This document shows, one piece after another, positions 47,435 to 55,076 of a DNA stretch of 64,000 bases (the first letter of the stretch is position 1; every line of letters begins with the position of its first letter). The DNA comes from Nonomuraea zeae. GTDB taxonomy: Bacteria; Actinomycetota; Actinomycetes; Streptosporangiales; Streptosporangiaceae. The notes under the pieces are model-generated. The model was not told the DNA's origin. It saw only the letters and a program-made list of their open reading frames with translations, and searched no databases. Location: contig NZ_VCKX01000004.1 in NCBI RefSeq assembly GCF_005889725.1, positions 1-64,000 on the forward strand, written 5' to 3'. Position numbers and translations under genes: made by a program.

Positions 47435-47835
47435 TGGCGACCATCTCCAGGAACGCCCTGCTGGCCATCGTCCTCGTGATCTCGGCCGGCTGCGGCCAGG
47501 CCGGATCCGGCTCGCCCGCACAGAGCCCACCGCCCGGGGACGGTCAGAGCACCGCCGCGGCACCCGCCGAGGGATCCTGCGGCGAGACCGCCGACAAGGT
47601 CGAGCAGCACGTGCGGCAGCCCGGAATCCGATCGGTCACCATGCTGGGCCAGTGCACGCTGGTGTCGATCGAGACCACCCTCGGCGACGACGAGTCGAGC
47701 TCCGCGCAGAAGATCTGCGACGCAGCAGCCGAGGTGGCCTACTCCGGCGACACCAGCTCCATCAGCGTGCACGGCAGATCCGGCAAGGAGCTCTCCGTGG
47801 GAATCGCCGATGCCAAATGCCTGGCCCAGCCGTGA
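47434..47835 (+). CDS. Small lipoprotein of unknown function
   Basis: The 133-residue protein has a lipobox ISAGC after an N-terminal hydrophobic stretch (LLAIVLVISAGC), then a Ser/Pro-rich linker and a compact domain with three or four Cys (GSCGETADKVEQHV; GQCTLVSIETTLG; KICDAAAEVAY; AKCLAQP). I do not recognise a family. It is coupled to the LGFP-type gene upstream. Confidence 0.72.
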   Translation: MATISRNALLAIVLVISAGCGQAGSGSPAQSPPPGDGQSTAAAPAEGSCGETADKVEQHVRQPGIRSVTMLGQCTLVSIETTLGDDESSSAQKICDAAAEVAYSGDTSSISVHGRSGKELSVGIADAKCLAQP

Positions 47836-47938
47836 ATCCCGCCGCCACTCGGGCGGCCAGGCCAAGCAGCTCGGCCGCCTTGGGCGGTCGGGCGGGCAGG
47901 TCAAGCGGCTCGGCCGCCGGGAATGCCCCGCGACGTCA

Positions 47939-49333
47939 TCATCCCGCCGTAACGCTGGGCAGCTCGGCCGCCGCCTGGTGGCGCGGGAGCTGATGGTCAC
48001 GCAGATACTCGACCTCGGTACGCACGTCAGCCAGCAGTTTGGCGGCGATGTCCTGGCTGAAGCCGTTGCGGATGACGAAGCGGATGACGGCTATGTGTTC
48101 CAGGTTGGGCGGCAGGTAGTAGGTAGGGGCCTGCCAGCCGTGCATCTTCAGCCGGTCGGCCAGGTCGAAGACGGTGAACCCGTCGTAACCGGGGGCGGTG
48201 CGCACGGCGAGCACCGGCAGCTCGGAGCCGTCGGCGATGATCGAGAGCTCGGGGAGCTTCGCGATCTCCTCACCGAGGTAGGTCGCCACGTCCCGGCAGG
48301 TCTGCTGGACGGCCTGGTAGCCGTCGAAGCCGAGCCGCAGGAAGTTGTAGTACTGCGCGACGACGGGGGCGCCGGAGCGGGAGAAGTTGAGGGTGAAGGT
48401 GTCTATGTTGCCGCCGAGCAGGTCGCAGGAGAGCACCAGGTCCCGCGGCAGCGCGTCCGGCTCCTGCCAGACGATCCACCCGACGCCGGGGTACACCAGG
48501 CCGAACTTGTGCCCCGAGGTGTTGATCGACTGCACCCGGGGCAGCCGGAAGTCCCACACCCTGTCGGGCTCCAGGAACGGGGTGATGAAGCCGCCCACGG
48601 CCGCGTCCACGTGCAGCGGTATGTTCAGCCCGCGCTCGGCCTCCAGCCGGTCCAGCTCGGCCGACATCTGCTCGATCGGGTCGTATTTGCCGCATTGCGT
48701 GGAGCCGAGCACCCCGATGACCCCGATGGTGTTCTCGTCACAGAACTCGCCGAGCCGGGCCGGGTTGAGGGTGAAGGCCGGCTCCTCGATCGGGATCCAG
48801 CGCGGCTCCACGTCCCAGTACTGGCAGAACTTCGGCCAGCAGGTGTGGACGGCGGTGCCCATCACGAGGTTGGGGTTGTCGGTGGACAGCCCGGCGGCCC
48901 GGCGCCGCTCGCGCCACTGGAACTTCATCGCCAGCGCACCGAGCATGGCCGCCTCGCTGGAGCCGCCCGTGGAGCAGCCGACGCTGGAGCCGTTGGGGTC
49001 GCCCCACAGATGATCGAGCATGTTGACGCAGCGCGCCTCGATGTCGGCCGTCCGCGGGTACTGGTCATGGTCGACGATGTTGCGGTCGAGGGTTTCGGCG
49101 ATGAGCTCGCGGGCCTGGGGCTCCATCCAGGTCGTGCAGAAGGTGGCCAGGTTGAGCCGGGCGTTCCCGTCGAGAAGGAGCTCGTCGCGGATGAGCGCCT
49201 GGGCCGCGCTGGGATTCATCGGACCGGACGGCATCTTGAACCGCGGCACGCCGCCTTTCGGCACCAGCCCGTTGTAGAGGGGATTGACGTCGAGCGCTTC
49301 CTGCCACCGGTCGGATTCGACTCGTCTGAGCAT
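47939..49333 (-). CDS. gadB: Glutamate decarboxylase
   Basis: The 464-residue PLP enzyme converts glutamate to GABA and CO2, consuming a proton. K276 in INTSGHKFGLVYPG is the PLP Schiff-base lysine. The conserved start PLYNGLVPKGGVPRFKMP, the region STGGSSEAAMLGALAMKFQW, and HVDAAVGGFITPF are family hallmarks. ATG 49333 is preferred to GTG 49342 because GAGGGG is then 8 bases upstream. The upstream region carries a 10-bp inverted repeat. No antiporter gene is adjacent, so a role in acid resistance is not demonstrated here. Confidence 0.93.
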   Translation of the reverse strand: MLRRVESDRWQEALDVNPLYNGLVPKGGVPRFKMPSGPMNPSAAQALIRDELLLDGNARLNLATFCTTWMEPQARELIAETLDRNIVDHDQYPRTADIEARCVNMLDHLWGDPNGSSVGCSTGGSSEAAMLGALAMKFQWRERRRAAGLSTDNPNLVMGTAVHTCWPKFCQYWDVEPRWIPIEEPAFTLNPARLGEFCDENTIGVIGVLGSTQCGKYDPIEQMSAELDRLEAERGLNIPLHVDAAVGGFITPFLEPDRVWDFRLPRVQSINTSGHKFGLVYPGVGWIVWQEPDALPRDLVLSCDLLGGNIDTFTLNFSRSGAPVVAQYYNFLRLGFDGYQAVQQTCRDVATYLGEEIAKLPELSIIADGSELPVLAVRTAPGYDGFTVFDLADRLKMHGWQAPTYYLPPNLEHIAVIRFVIRNGFSQDIAAKLLADVRTEVEYLRDHQLPRHQAAAELPSVTAG

Positions 49334-49355
49334 GAGCTTCACCCCTCGAAAAGCT

Positions 49356-49404
49356 TTGAGTCATGTTAAACACTCACGGTAGTCAAGAGTTCACCATGAG
49401 TCAA
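49356..49404. promoter_or_regulatory. Widely spaced inverted repeat upstream of gadB
   Basis: TTGAGTCATG (49356-49365) and CATGAGTCAA (49395-49404) are perfect inverted 10-mers 29 bases apart, starting 22 bases before gadB. The interval holds AT-rich promoter-like sequence. A looping or two-site regulator is possible. Downstream to 49567 nothing else was seen. Confidence 0.5.
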
Positions 49405-49567
49405 TGATCGTATGTGCCGAGAGCCGACGGGCTGCTCCGCACTGAGCCGGACGGCCACTGACGCCGGCTTCGACCCGTCACGACGGCAACGCGGCCATGA
49501 ACGCCATGCTGGCCGCCATTCCGGCCGAGCACAGATCCCGGCCGATCGCCCTTCGCTTCCCGCTCCG

Positions 49568-49965
49568 CTAGGGCAGGACGCGGATGAGCCGGGCGCAGGC
49601 CCGGACCAGCCCGATGACCAGGCCCACCGTCGCCGGCGAACCGCCCGCGTGCGCGTGGCCGGCGGGAGTGCCGCCGAGAGGAGTTCTGCCGAACGCCGTC
49701 AGCACCAAGAGGATGGACATGACCGCGAAGTCCTGGATGTGATGACCGCTTTCCGCGCGGCGGGACGGGGAGCCGCACAGCCAGCCGGCGGCCAGCAGCG
49801 CGAGCACCCGGCCATGAGAAACCACCCGCCCAGATGCCCGGCCGCCATACCGAGCGCCATGACGACGTGCGGCCACCTCCGGGTGGGCCCGGCAGCGGGC
49901 AACAGGGCCGGCACGAGGGCCAGGACGCAGCCGACCGATGCTCCCACCGTGTGGAGGATGGTCAT
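49568..49965 (-). pseudogene. Small polytopic membrane protein with frameshift
   Basis: ATG 49965 starts a membrane protein (TILHTVGASVGCVLALVPALLPAAG; VVMALGMAAGHLGGWF). Near 49815-49830 the hydrophobic pattern leaves this frame and continues in another (VLALLAAGWLCG; FAVMSILLVLTAFG; ATVGLVIGLVRACARL) to a stop at 49568. A single-base indel joins them into a four-helix protein of about 130 residues. It resembles small actinobacterial membrane proteins of unknown function; the neighbours are DoxX and a SigJ-type sigma factor. Confidence 0.55.
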
Positions 49966-50016
49966 GATGCACTCCTTGCCCTCGTCGGATCAGCGGCCCG
50001 TGCGGGCGTCGCCCTG

Positions 50017-50358
50017 TCAGGCGGCGACTCCCAGCGCGAGGGCGGCGACAACGGGCACGAGGTACAGGATGGGGTAGGCGACGGTCGCGTACGAGCGGGC
50101 GCGGAGCACCGTGACGACGGCTCCGACGAAGTACAGCACCAGGCCGATTCCGGCCAGGATGCCGATCACGGGCACGAACAGACCGGCCAGCAGACCCGCT
50201 GCCCCCGCGGCCTTGGCGGCGCCGAGCCAGGGCCACCAGGAGCTCGGGACACCGTACGAGGCCAGCGGCTCGACCACCCACGCGGCGCGGGTGAGGATGG
50301 CGTAGGCGGAGAAGGCCACCCAGGCGGCGGCGAGAACGGTGACGATGACGTGAACCAT
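50017..50358 (-). CDS. DoxX-like family membrane protein
   Basis: The 113-residue protein has four membrane helices (HVIVTVLAAAWVAFSAYAIL; WWPWLGAAKAAGAAGLLAG; IGILAGIGLVLYFVGAVVTVL; VAYPILYLVPVVAALALG). ATG 50358 has AGGAG 9 bases before; the longer ATG at 50376 does not. DoxX-like genes are often found beside ECF41/SigJ-type sigma factors, as here. A CRP-like palindrome lies upstream at 50466. Confidence 0.83.
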   Translation of the reverse strand: MVHVIVTVLAAAWVAFSAYAILTRAAWVVEPLASYGVPSSWWPWLGAAKAAGAAGLLAGLFVPVIGILAGIGLVLYFVGAVVTVLRARSYATVAYPILYLVPVVAALALGVAA

Positions 50359-50465
50359 GTGGGGCGCTCCTTGCATCGGCGACGCTGGGCCGGGGCCGCA
50401 GCGGCGTGAACGGTGAGTCCGTCGCTGCCTTGACCCCGGCTCGTACGGCGATGTGACCGGCGAAG

Positions 50466-50479
50466 GTGACGTGCGTCAC
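50466..50479. promoter_or_regulatory. CRP-like palindrome GTGACGTGCGTCAC
   Basis: This perfect 14-bp palindrome fits the actinobacterial CRP pattern GTG-N8-CAC and the general TGTGA-N6-TCAC form on the minus strand. It is about 110 bases upstream of the DoxX-like gene and just past the sigma-factor stop. Confidence 0.45.
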
Positions 50480-50537
50480 AGGCGAGGAGCGCGCGACCGG
50501 GGAGGTGAATCCCGGCGATGCACCTCCCCGGCGCCTG

Positions 50538-51437
50538 TCAGTCGAGGACTGCCAGATTGAGTCGATCGAGACGGTCGGCTTCCGCGATGACGTCGATGGC
50601 GGTGATGAGGCCGTCGGCGACGGTGAACGACAGGACCACCCGCAGCCGGCCGCGGACAGCCATCACGAGGCCGGCGGCGCCGTCGATGAGGGCGACCCCG
50701 GCGAACTGGGCCCGCTGCATGGCGGCCATCGCGCCCTTGGCGACGGGCTCGGCGTGACGGACCACGACGGGCTCGGCGGTCAGCATGACGGCCTTGTCCG
50801 CCCGGAGCACGACCTCGGGGTGGAGCAGCGTGATCAGAGCGCGGAAATCCTGGCCGCGCGTGGCGGACAGGAAGGCTTCGACGATCTCCCGCTGCTGGCT
50901 CGAATCGACGTGCGGCGCGGGTTCGGCCCCCTTGACGCGGCGGCGGGCACGGCTGGCCAGTTGCCGGGTCGCCTCCGGCGACCGCTCCAGCATGGGGGCG
51001 ATCTCCTCGAACGGCACGGCGAACAGATCACGCAACACGAAGGCGAGCCGCTCGGCCGGGCTCAGGGTGTCGAGCACCACCAGCAGCGCCACCCCCACCG
51101 AATCGGCCATCACCACCTCTTGCTCGGGATTGCCGATGGACGCGGGGCCCAACAGCGGATCGGCTGCCTGGATGTCCAGCGGCTCCTCGTGGCGATTACC
51201 GCGCGAACGCAACATGTTCAGGCACACCCGGGCCACCACCGTGGTCAGCCATCCGGCGATGTTCTGCACCTGACCGACATCGGCGCGGCTGGCCCGCAGC
51301 CAGGCGTCCTGCAGCGCGTCGTCGGCCTCGCTCACCGATCCGAGCATCCGGAACGCCACCGCGCGCAGATGCGAGCGATGCTCGTCGAACCGCTCTGTCA
51401 GCCAATGTTGTTCGTCCACGTCACGTTCCTTCATCAA
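50538..51437 (-). CDS. SigJ/ECF41-type sigma factor with SnoaL-like C-terminal domain
   Basis: The 299-residue protein has sigma2 (HRSHLRAVAFRMLGSVSEADDALQDAWLRA) and sigma4 (LDTLSPAERLAFVLRDLFAVPFEEIAPMLERSPEATRQLASRARRRV), followed by a fused C-terminal domain of about 120 residues. That domain is of SnoaL/NTF2-like type (REIVEAFLSATRGQDFRALITLLHPEVVLRAD). In this class the fused domain replaces a separate anti-sigma factor. DoxX downstream on the same strand fits the known gene neighbourhood. Confidence 0.92.
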   Translation of the reverse strand: MMKERDVDEQHWLTERFDEHRSHLRAVAFRMLGSVSEADDALQDAWLRASRADVGQVQNIAGWLTTVVARVCLNMLRSRGNRHEEPLDIQAADPLLGPASIGNPEQEVVMADSVGVALLVVLDTLSPAERLAFVLRDLFAVPFEEIAPMLERSPEATRQLASRARRRVKGAEPAPHVDSSQQREIVEAFLSATRGQDFRALITLLHPEVVLRADKAVMLTAEPVVVRHAEPVAKGAMAAMQRAQFAGVALIDGAAGLVMAVRGRLRVVLSFTVADGLITAIDVIAEADRLDRLNLAVLD

Positions 51438-51520
51438 CCAGCGTCAGAGAATAGCTATTTATCGGACATATCGGCCCACGGAGGAGTCATGATGTCATCC
51501 ATGCCGGATGAGCTGCACCG

Positions 51521-51811
51521 GTGACCCGCTTCGGCAGCGGATTCACCTGCTGGATCGAACAGCGTCTCCTCCGCGAGGACCGCGACGACCTCACCGAGGC
51601 GATCGGGTTCCTCGCCCGTACCGAAGGCCTCTCACTCGACGTGGCAGAGCACGTCGCGACCATGACCGGCACCACGGCCAGTGACGTCATCGCCGCCTAC
51701 AAAGCCGACAACAGCAAATGGGCCGGCACCCAGGCGACCCTCGACCGCCCCGACCTGGCCGCTCTCGACGACCATCGCGACACGATCGCCACCTGCCACT
51801 ACCAGGGGTGA
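51521..51811 (+). CDS. Hypothetical protein, 96 residues
   Basis: GTG 51521 opens an acidic, helix-rich protein (LREDRDDLTEAIGFLARTEGLSLDVAEHVATMTGTTASDVIAAYKADN). I recognise no family. Its composition is more protein-like than the other frames here, but there is no strong ribosome-binding site. It is divergent from the SigJ-type gene. Confidence 0.5.
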   Translation: MTRFGSGFTCWIEQRLLREDRDDLTEAIGFLARTEGLSLDVAEHVATMTGTTASDVIAAYKADNSKWAGTQATLDRPDLAALDDHRDTIATCHYQG

Positions 51812-51973
51812 CGGGCGCAACGGTAACCCGTCGCCGGCCCGGCAGGCGAGCAGCAATGGGACATGTGCTGTGTCCTGAGGCGCTTGTCCGCTCAACGCGC
51901 CCTCAACAGAGGCTCAACATCAGCGGCCTACCTTTCTCACACCACGACATGCACAACGAGAAAGGACAGCAGG

Positions 51974-52336
51974 ATGAAGATGGCAGCGAAGCTGGGGAGC
52001 CTGGCCGCGGCGAGCGCGTTCTCGCTGGCTTTGGCAGGTACGGCGCCGAGCGCGGCCATGGCCGTCCCCGCCACCACGACCGCCATGACCGCGGCCGTTC
52101 CCGCCACCGCCCAGGCGGTCACGGCCGCGCCTCGCCCCAGCGTCCGGTGGCTGTGCGGCAAGCGGATCGTCAAGAAGCTGATCCCCGCCTGCTCGCACGG
52201 CAGATGGGAGCCGACGACGATCAAGAAGATGCGGTGCCTGCAAGGGCACGGCCCCTACCTGGGCTGGACCGGCCCGGCGAAGCTCACGTGGTGGGCGCAC
52301 AAGTGCTTCGAGACCAGCGAGTGGGAGAAATGGTGA
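51974..52336 (+). CDS. Small secreted protein of unknown function
   Basis: The 120-residue protein starts with a signal peptide (1-30, AMA-V) and an Ala/Thr-rich linker. A basic mature domain follows with Trp and three Cys (RWLCGKRIVKKLIPACSHGRWE; RCLQGHGPYLGWTGPAK; HKCFETSEWEKW). AGCAGG precedes the ATG at 51974. A hairpin terminator follows. The compact Cys/Trp domain could bind an extracellular partner; no function is assigned. Confidence 0.7.
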   Translation: MKMAAKLGSLAAASAFSLALAGTAPSAAMAVPATTTAMTAAVPATAQAVTAAPRPSVRWLCGKRIVKKLIPACSHGRWEPTTIKKMRCLQGHGPYLGWTGPAKLTWWAHKCFETSEWEKW

Positions 52337-52353
52337 TCACCTTCTGTCCCCTG

Positions 52354-52375
52354 CGGGCGGGCATCTGCCCGCCCG
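52354..52375. terminator. Hairpin after the small secreted protein
   Basis: CGGGCGGGC-ATCT-GCCCGCCCG is a perfect 9-bp stem with a 4-base loop, 18 bases after the stop codon. Confidence 0.75.
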
Positions 52376-52534
52376 TTCCAGGGCCGCTCCCCCGGCCAGG
52401 CATCGACGATCATGTCAAGTGTGGACCGGTCGATGTCGATGGCGATGGCGAGCTCGGCCGCAGCGCCGGGGCGTCCGGAACGGCCCGATGCCAGTAGTTG
52501 CCGCTAGTCGTTGCGTGCTGTTTCGATAGGAGCC

Positions 52535-53101
52535 ATGATGATCAGGCGTCTGACGTCGGCTGTGGCCGCGTTTGTGATGGCGTCAGCCCTTGGCGGGTGT
52601 TCCGGGCCGGCTGAGGGCCCGTCGGTCAAGGACCCGCTGCTCAAGGATCCGGCGCAATGGCCGCTGGCCAAACTGGCCGCGCTTACCGTGCGTACCGGCC
52701 ATCGCGAGCTGCCCAGGCAGGCGGAGCGGGCGCTGGCGCAGATCAAGGTCGGCTCCGTCGACCTGACCGCCTGGATCAACTCCTCGGGCCTGTGCGGTCT
52801 GACCGGCCCCGGCTGGAGCACGTACACCGACCTGACGAAGTCCGATGGAGGGGACCCCACGCGGGAAGACGGATTCTCCGGACCCGAGGAACCGGAGGTG
52901 GGCAGTTCCAGCGAGGGCAAGGTCAGCCTGTTCTGCACCCCCACCAGGATGCTGATCAGGGTCGAGGGCGAGACCTCGAAGCCGTCCGTCTCCGGTCACG
53001 CGGTCGCGCAGATCTTCAACGGCGGGCTCAACGCCGTCGTCGGCACGCGGGAGGCTCAGCGGGAGTCACTGCCGGGCGCGACCGTGACCCCTGGCCGGTG
53101 A
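52535..53101 (+). CDS. Lipoprotein of unknown function
   Basis: The 188-residue protein has a lipobox ALGGC near residue 22 and an acidic mature part (LTAWINSSGLCGLTGPGWSTYTDL; SSSEGKVSLFCTPTRMLIRVEGE). AGGAG lies 3-6 bases upstream of two adjacent ATGs (52535, 52538). No family is recognised. The gene is followed directly by a transposase relic. Confidence 0.7.
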   Translation: MMIRRLTSAVAAFVMASALGGCSGPAEGPSVKDPLLKDPAQWPLAKLAALTVRTGHRELPRQAERALAQIKVGSVDLTAWINSSGLCGLTGPGWSTYTDLTKSDGGDPTREDGFSGPEEPEVGSSSEGKVSLFCTPTRMLIRVEGETSKPSVSGHAVAQIFNGGLNAVVGTREAQRESLPGATVTPGR

Positions 53102-53240
53102 CCACCGCGGGTTGTTGAGCCCCACATGGTCCGGGGTCATGATCGCCAGATAGACCCACTTGAGCGTGGCCTGCTTTGTTCGGGAATGCCCCCATCCGTT
53201 CACCGCTCGGCGGATCTCGGTGTCGAACGCAGTCCGGTAA
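53102..53240 (-). mobile_element. IS256-family transposase C-terminal remnant
   Basis: On the minus strand this stretch reads YRTAFDTEIRRAVNGWGHSRT followed by KQATLKWVYLAIMTPDH and ends GLNNPRW. That corresponds to the end of IS256-type transposases (IRRAVxARGHFPxEQAALKCVYLAxMSLDPTG). Only about 45 codons remain and no terminal repeats or rest of the gene were found, so this is a dead fragment. Confidence 0.65.
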
Positions 53241-53243
53241 TGG

Positions 53244-53576
53244 TCACTGGCAGCTGGCCGGATCCTGGCCTTGGCGGTCGAACTCTTCCCGTGTGATCGT
53301 GACGTCGGCCAAACCGGGCGGCGACAGCTTCTCGTCGTACCGCTGGACCAGCACCGACCCCGGCTTGAGCTTTGCCACGCTGGTGGCGGAGAAGCTGACG
53401 TGGTTGGTGGTGGCTTGGCTGGGGCCCCGCCCCTGGTAGCCGAACGCGTGATAGAGGACCCCCGGGCGCAGCGCGAAGGGTTCTGGTTCTACCGTCCAGC
53501 CATCTGCCGGTGCGACCAGTCGGACGGATGCGCTCTGCCCGTCCAAAGACGGTGCGATGAAGTCCACGTCATCCAC
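53244..53576 (-). CDS. Hypothetical protein, possibly partial
   Basis: GTG 53576 gives 110 residues (DGQSASVRLVAPADGWTVEPEPFALRPGVLYHAFGYQ; VLVQRYDEKLSPPGLADVTITREEFDR). It looks protein-like, but I recognise no family and see no clear ribosome-binding site. It lies directly upstream of the IS256 remnant on the same strand, so it may be a truncated gene. Confidence 0.4.
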   Translation of the reverse strand: MDDVDFIAPSLDGQSASVRLVAPADGWTVEPEPFALRPGVLYHAFGYQGRGPSQATTNHVSFSATSVAKLKPGSVLVQRYDEKLSPPGLADVTITREEFDRQGQDPASCQ

Positions 53577-53891
53577 GACCGTCGCGGCTGAGCCTCCCGC
53601 ACCTGCCGGCCAGACTCCTGGCCGTCATCGAGGACGCCACCCGACGCGTCCGCGTGCTGGCCCGCTGGCCCAGTGCCCAATGTGGATCTTATGTGCCCGC
53701 AGCAGCAACAGGGGAAGCCCGAGCGCCCCTCTCCGACGTCGACGGCACCGTCGTCTGACCCCGCACTCGCGCGCCGGGCAGGAGTGCGCCTACGGACATC
53801 TGTCAGGTCTGGAGGAACTCGAGCGCGCCCGCCGCGTCCGGATACGCCTCGCCCAGGGACGGTCGCCCGCGTTCTGGCTGACCGAAGCTGC
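53577..53891. other. Intergenic stretch, possibly decayed
   Basis: Open frames here are short, Arg/Pro-rich and overlap one another. One plus-strand segment (GHLSGLEELERARRVRIRLAQGR) looks protein-like but has no start or partner and runs into the opposite ArsR gene. I treat the region as non-coding or relic DNA near the transposase fragment. Confidence 0.4.
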
Positions 53892-54977
53892 TCAGCGGAG
53901 TATGGCCGTCAGCAGGTCGGCGCCCAGCGCCGTCAGATCGGGGAGATTGAGGGAGTGCCGGACGTAACGGCCGTGCCGCCGGGCTGTGAGCAGGCCCGCG
54001 CGGCGCAGGACAGCCAGGTGGCGCGAAACCTCCGGGGACGTAAGATCCCAGGCGTGGGCCAGCTCACCGGTGGTGTGCGGGCCGCGGGCGAGGGTACGCA
54101 GCAGCCGCAGCCGTACCGGATGCGCGAGCGCCTCCAGCCGTAGCGTCACCGTTTCCAGCGATACCGGCTCCGACGGACTTGCCTCGGCCACGGGGTACTG
54201 CACCACCGGCTGCCATCCGGGCGCGTGGACCACCACCAGGTGCGGGCGGCCGAAGACGCTGGGGAGGAAGGTGACCCCGCTACCGTGGGCGGTGGTCGCG
54301 TTGTCCTGCAGCTTGTCCACGATGATGCGGTTGCCGTCCGGCGCCAGGGTGACGGCGCGGGAGACCGACGCGAGTGCCGCCCCGATGCCCTGGCGCTTCA
54401 GCAGGTCGTCCTTCAGCCGCAGGTCGGTGGCGAGTCGCACGGCGACGTCCGCCCAGGCGGCGTCGAAGAAGGCCTCGGCGCACTGTTCGAGGGTGTGACG
54501 CACCCGCGCCCGCACGGCGGCCGGGTCCGCGAGCAGCCGTTCCGCGAAGGCCTCCTGCAGCGCGCCGCGGGCCTGGGCCAGGTCCAGGGCCCGCTCGCGC
54601 GCCGTCGCGTCGGCGAGCGGCGACGGCGCGCCGAAGTGGACCCGGTTGCTGCCGCACGTGGTGACGAGCGCGGCGGTCACGTACGTTTCATCGTCAATCC
54701 GGTCGACGTCGTCCAGCTCCTCGGCGAGGGTCTGCCGAGGACGGGCGGGGACCAGAAAGTCGGCTCGTGAGGAACGCCAGAGGAACTCCGCCTCCCGCAA
54801 CTGCTCGGCCAGCTCCGGCCGCAGCCCGGCCCAGACGTCCGCGGCCCAGCCGGCGAGCTGCGGGTGATGCGCGGGTTCGGCCAGCACGTGCAGCATCGCG
54901 GTCAGCTCGGCCAGCGGGGAGGCCGCGAACCGCAGTCGCCCGGACGGCAGGCCACCGATGTCGATCCTCAACGTCAT
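53892..54977 (-). CDS. ArsR-like regulator with DUF5937 domain
   Basis: The 361-residue protein has a large N-terminal DUF5937-type domain (FAASPLAELTAMLHVLAEPAHHPQLAGWAADV) and a C-terminal ArsR winged helix (LEALAHPVRLRLLRTLARGPHTTGELAHAWDLTSPEVSRHLAVLRRAGLL). It lacks the arsenic Cys motif. It is divergent from an MFS gene with a perfect inverted repeat between, so it probably represses that transporter and responds to its substrate. Confidence 0.9.
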   Translation of the reverse strand: MTLRIDIGGLPSGRLRFAASPLAELTAMLHVLAEPAHHPQLAGWAADVWAGLRPELAEQLREAEFLWRSSRADFLVPARPRQTLAEELDDVDRIDDETYVTAALVTTCGSNRVHFGAPSPLADATARERALDLAQARGALQEAFAERLLADPAAVRARVRHTLEQCAEAFFDAAWADVAVRLATDLRLKDDLLKRQGIGAALASVSRAVTLAPDGNRIIVDKLQDNATTAHGSGVTFLPSVFGRPHLVVVHAPGWQPVVQYPVAEASPSEPVSLETVTLRLEALAHPVRLRLLRTLARGPHTTGELAHAWDLTSPEVSRHLAVLRRAGLLTARRHGRYVRHSLNLPDLTALGADLLTAILR

Positions 54978-55018
54978 CCCCTCATCATCGCTGGTCGGAT
55001 GGCCGGCGACCGCGTCGA

Positions 55019-55035
55019 TTGACGGTGTCCGTCAA
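55019..55035. promoter_or_regulatory. Operator between ArsR-DUF5937 and MFS genes
   Basis: TTGACGG-TGT-CCGTCAA is a perfect 7-bp inverted repeat 41 bases from each start codon. It includes a TTGACG -35-like hexamer, so binding would block polymerase. Confidence 0.7.
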
Positions 55036-55076
55036 CTGACGCAGCCGGCTCGGCGGCCGAACGCATCGTTGACGCC

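Noticed and set aside
49410-49567. Possible C-terminal relic of an acetyltransferase on the plus strand
   Set aside because: The similarity (NAAMNAMLAA) is too short and without flanking motifs.
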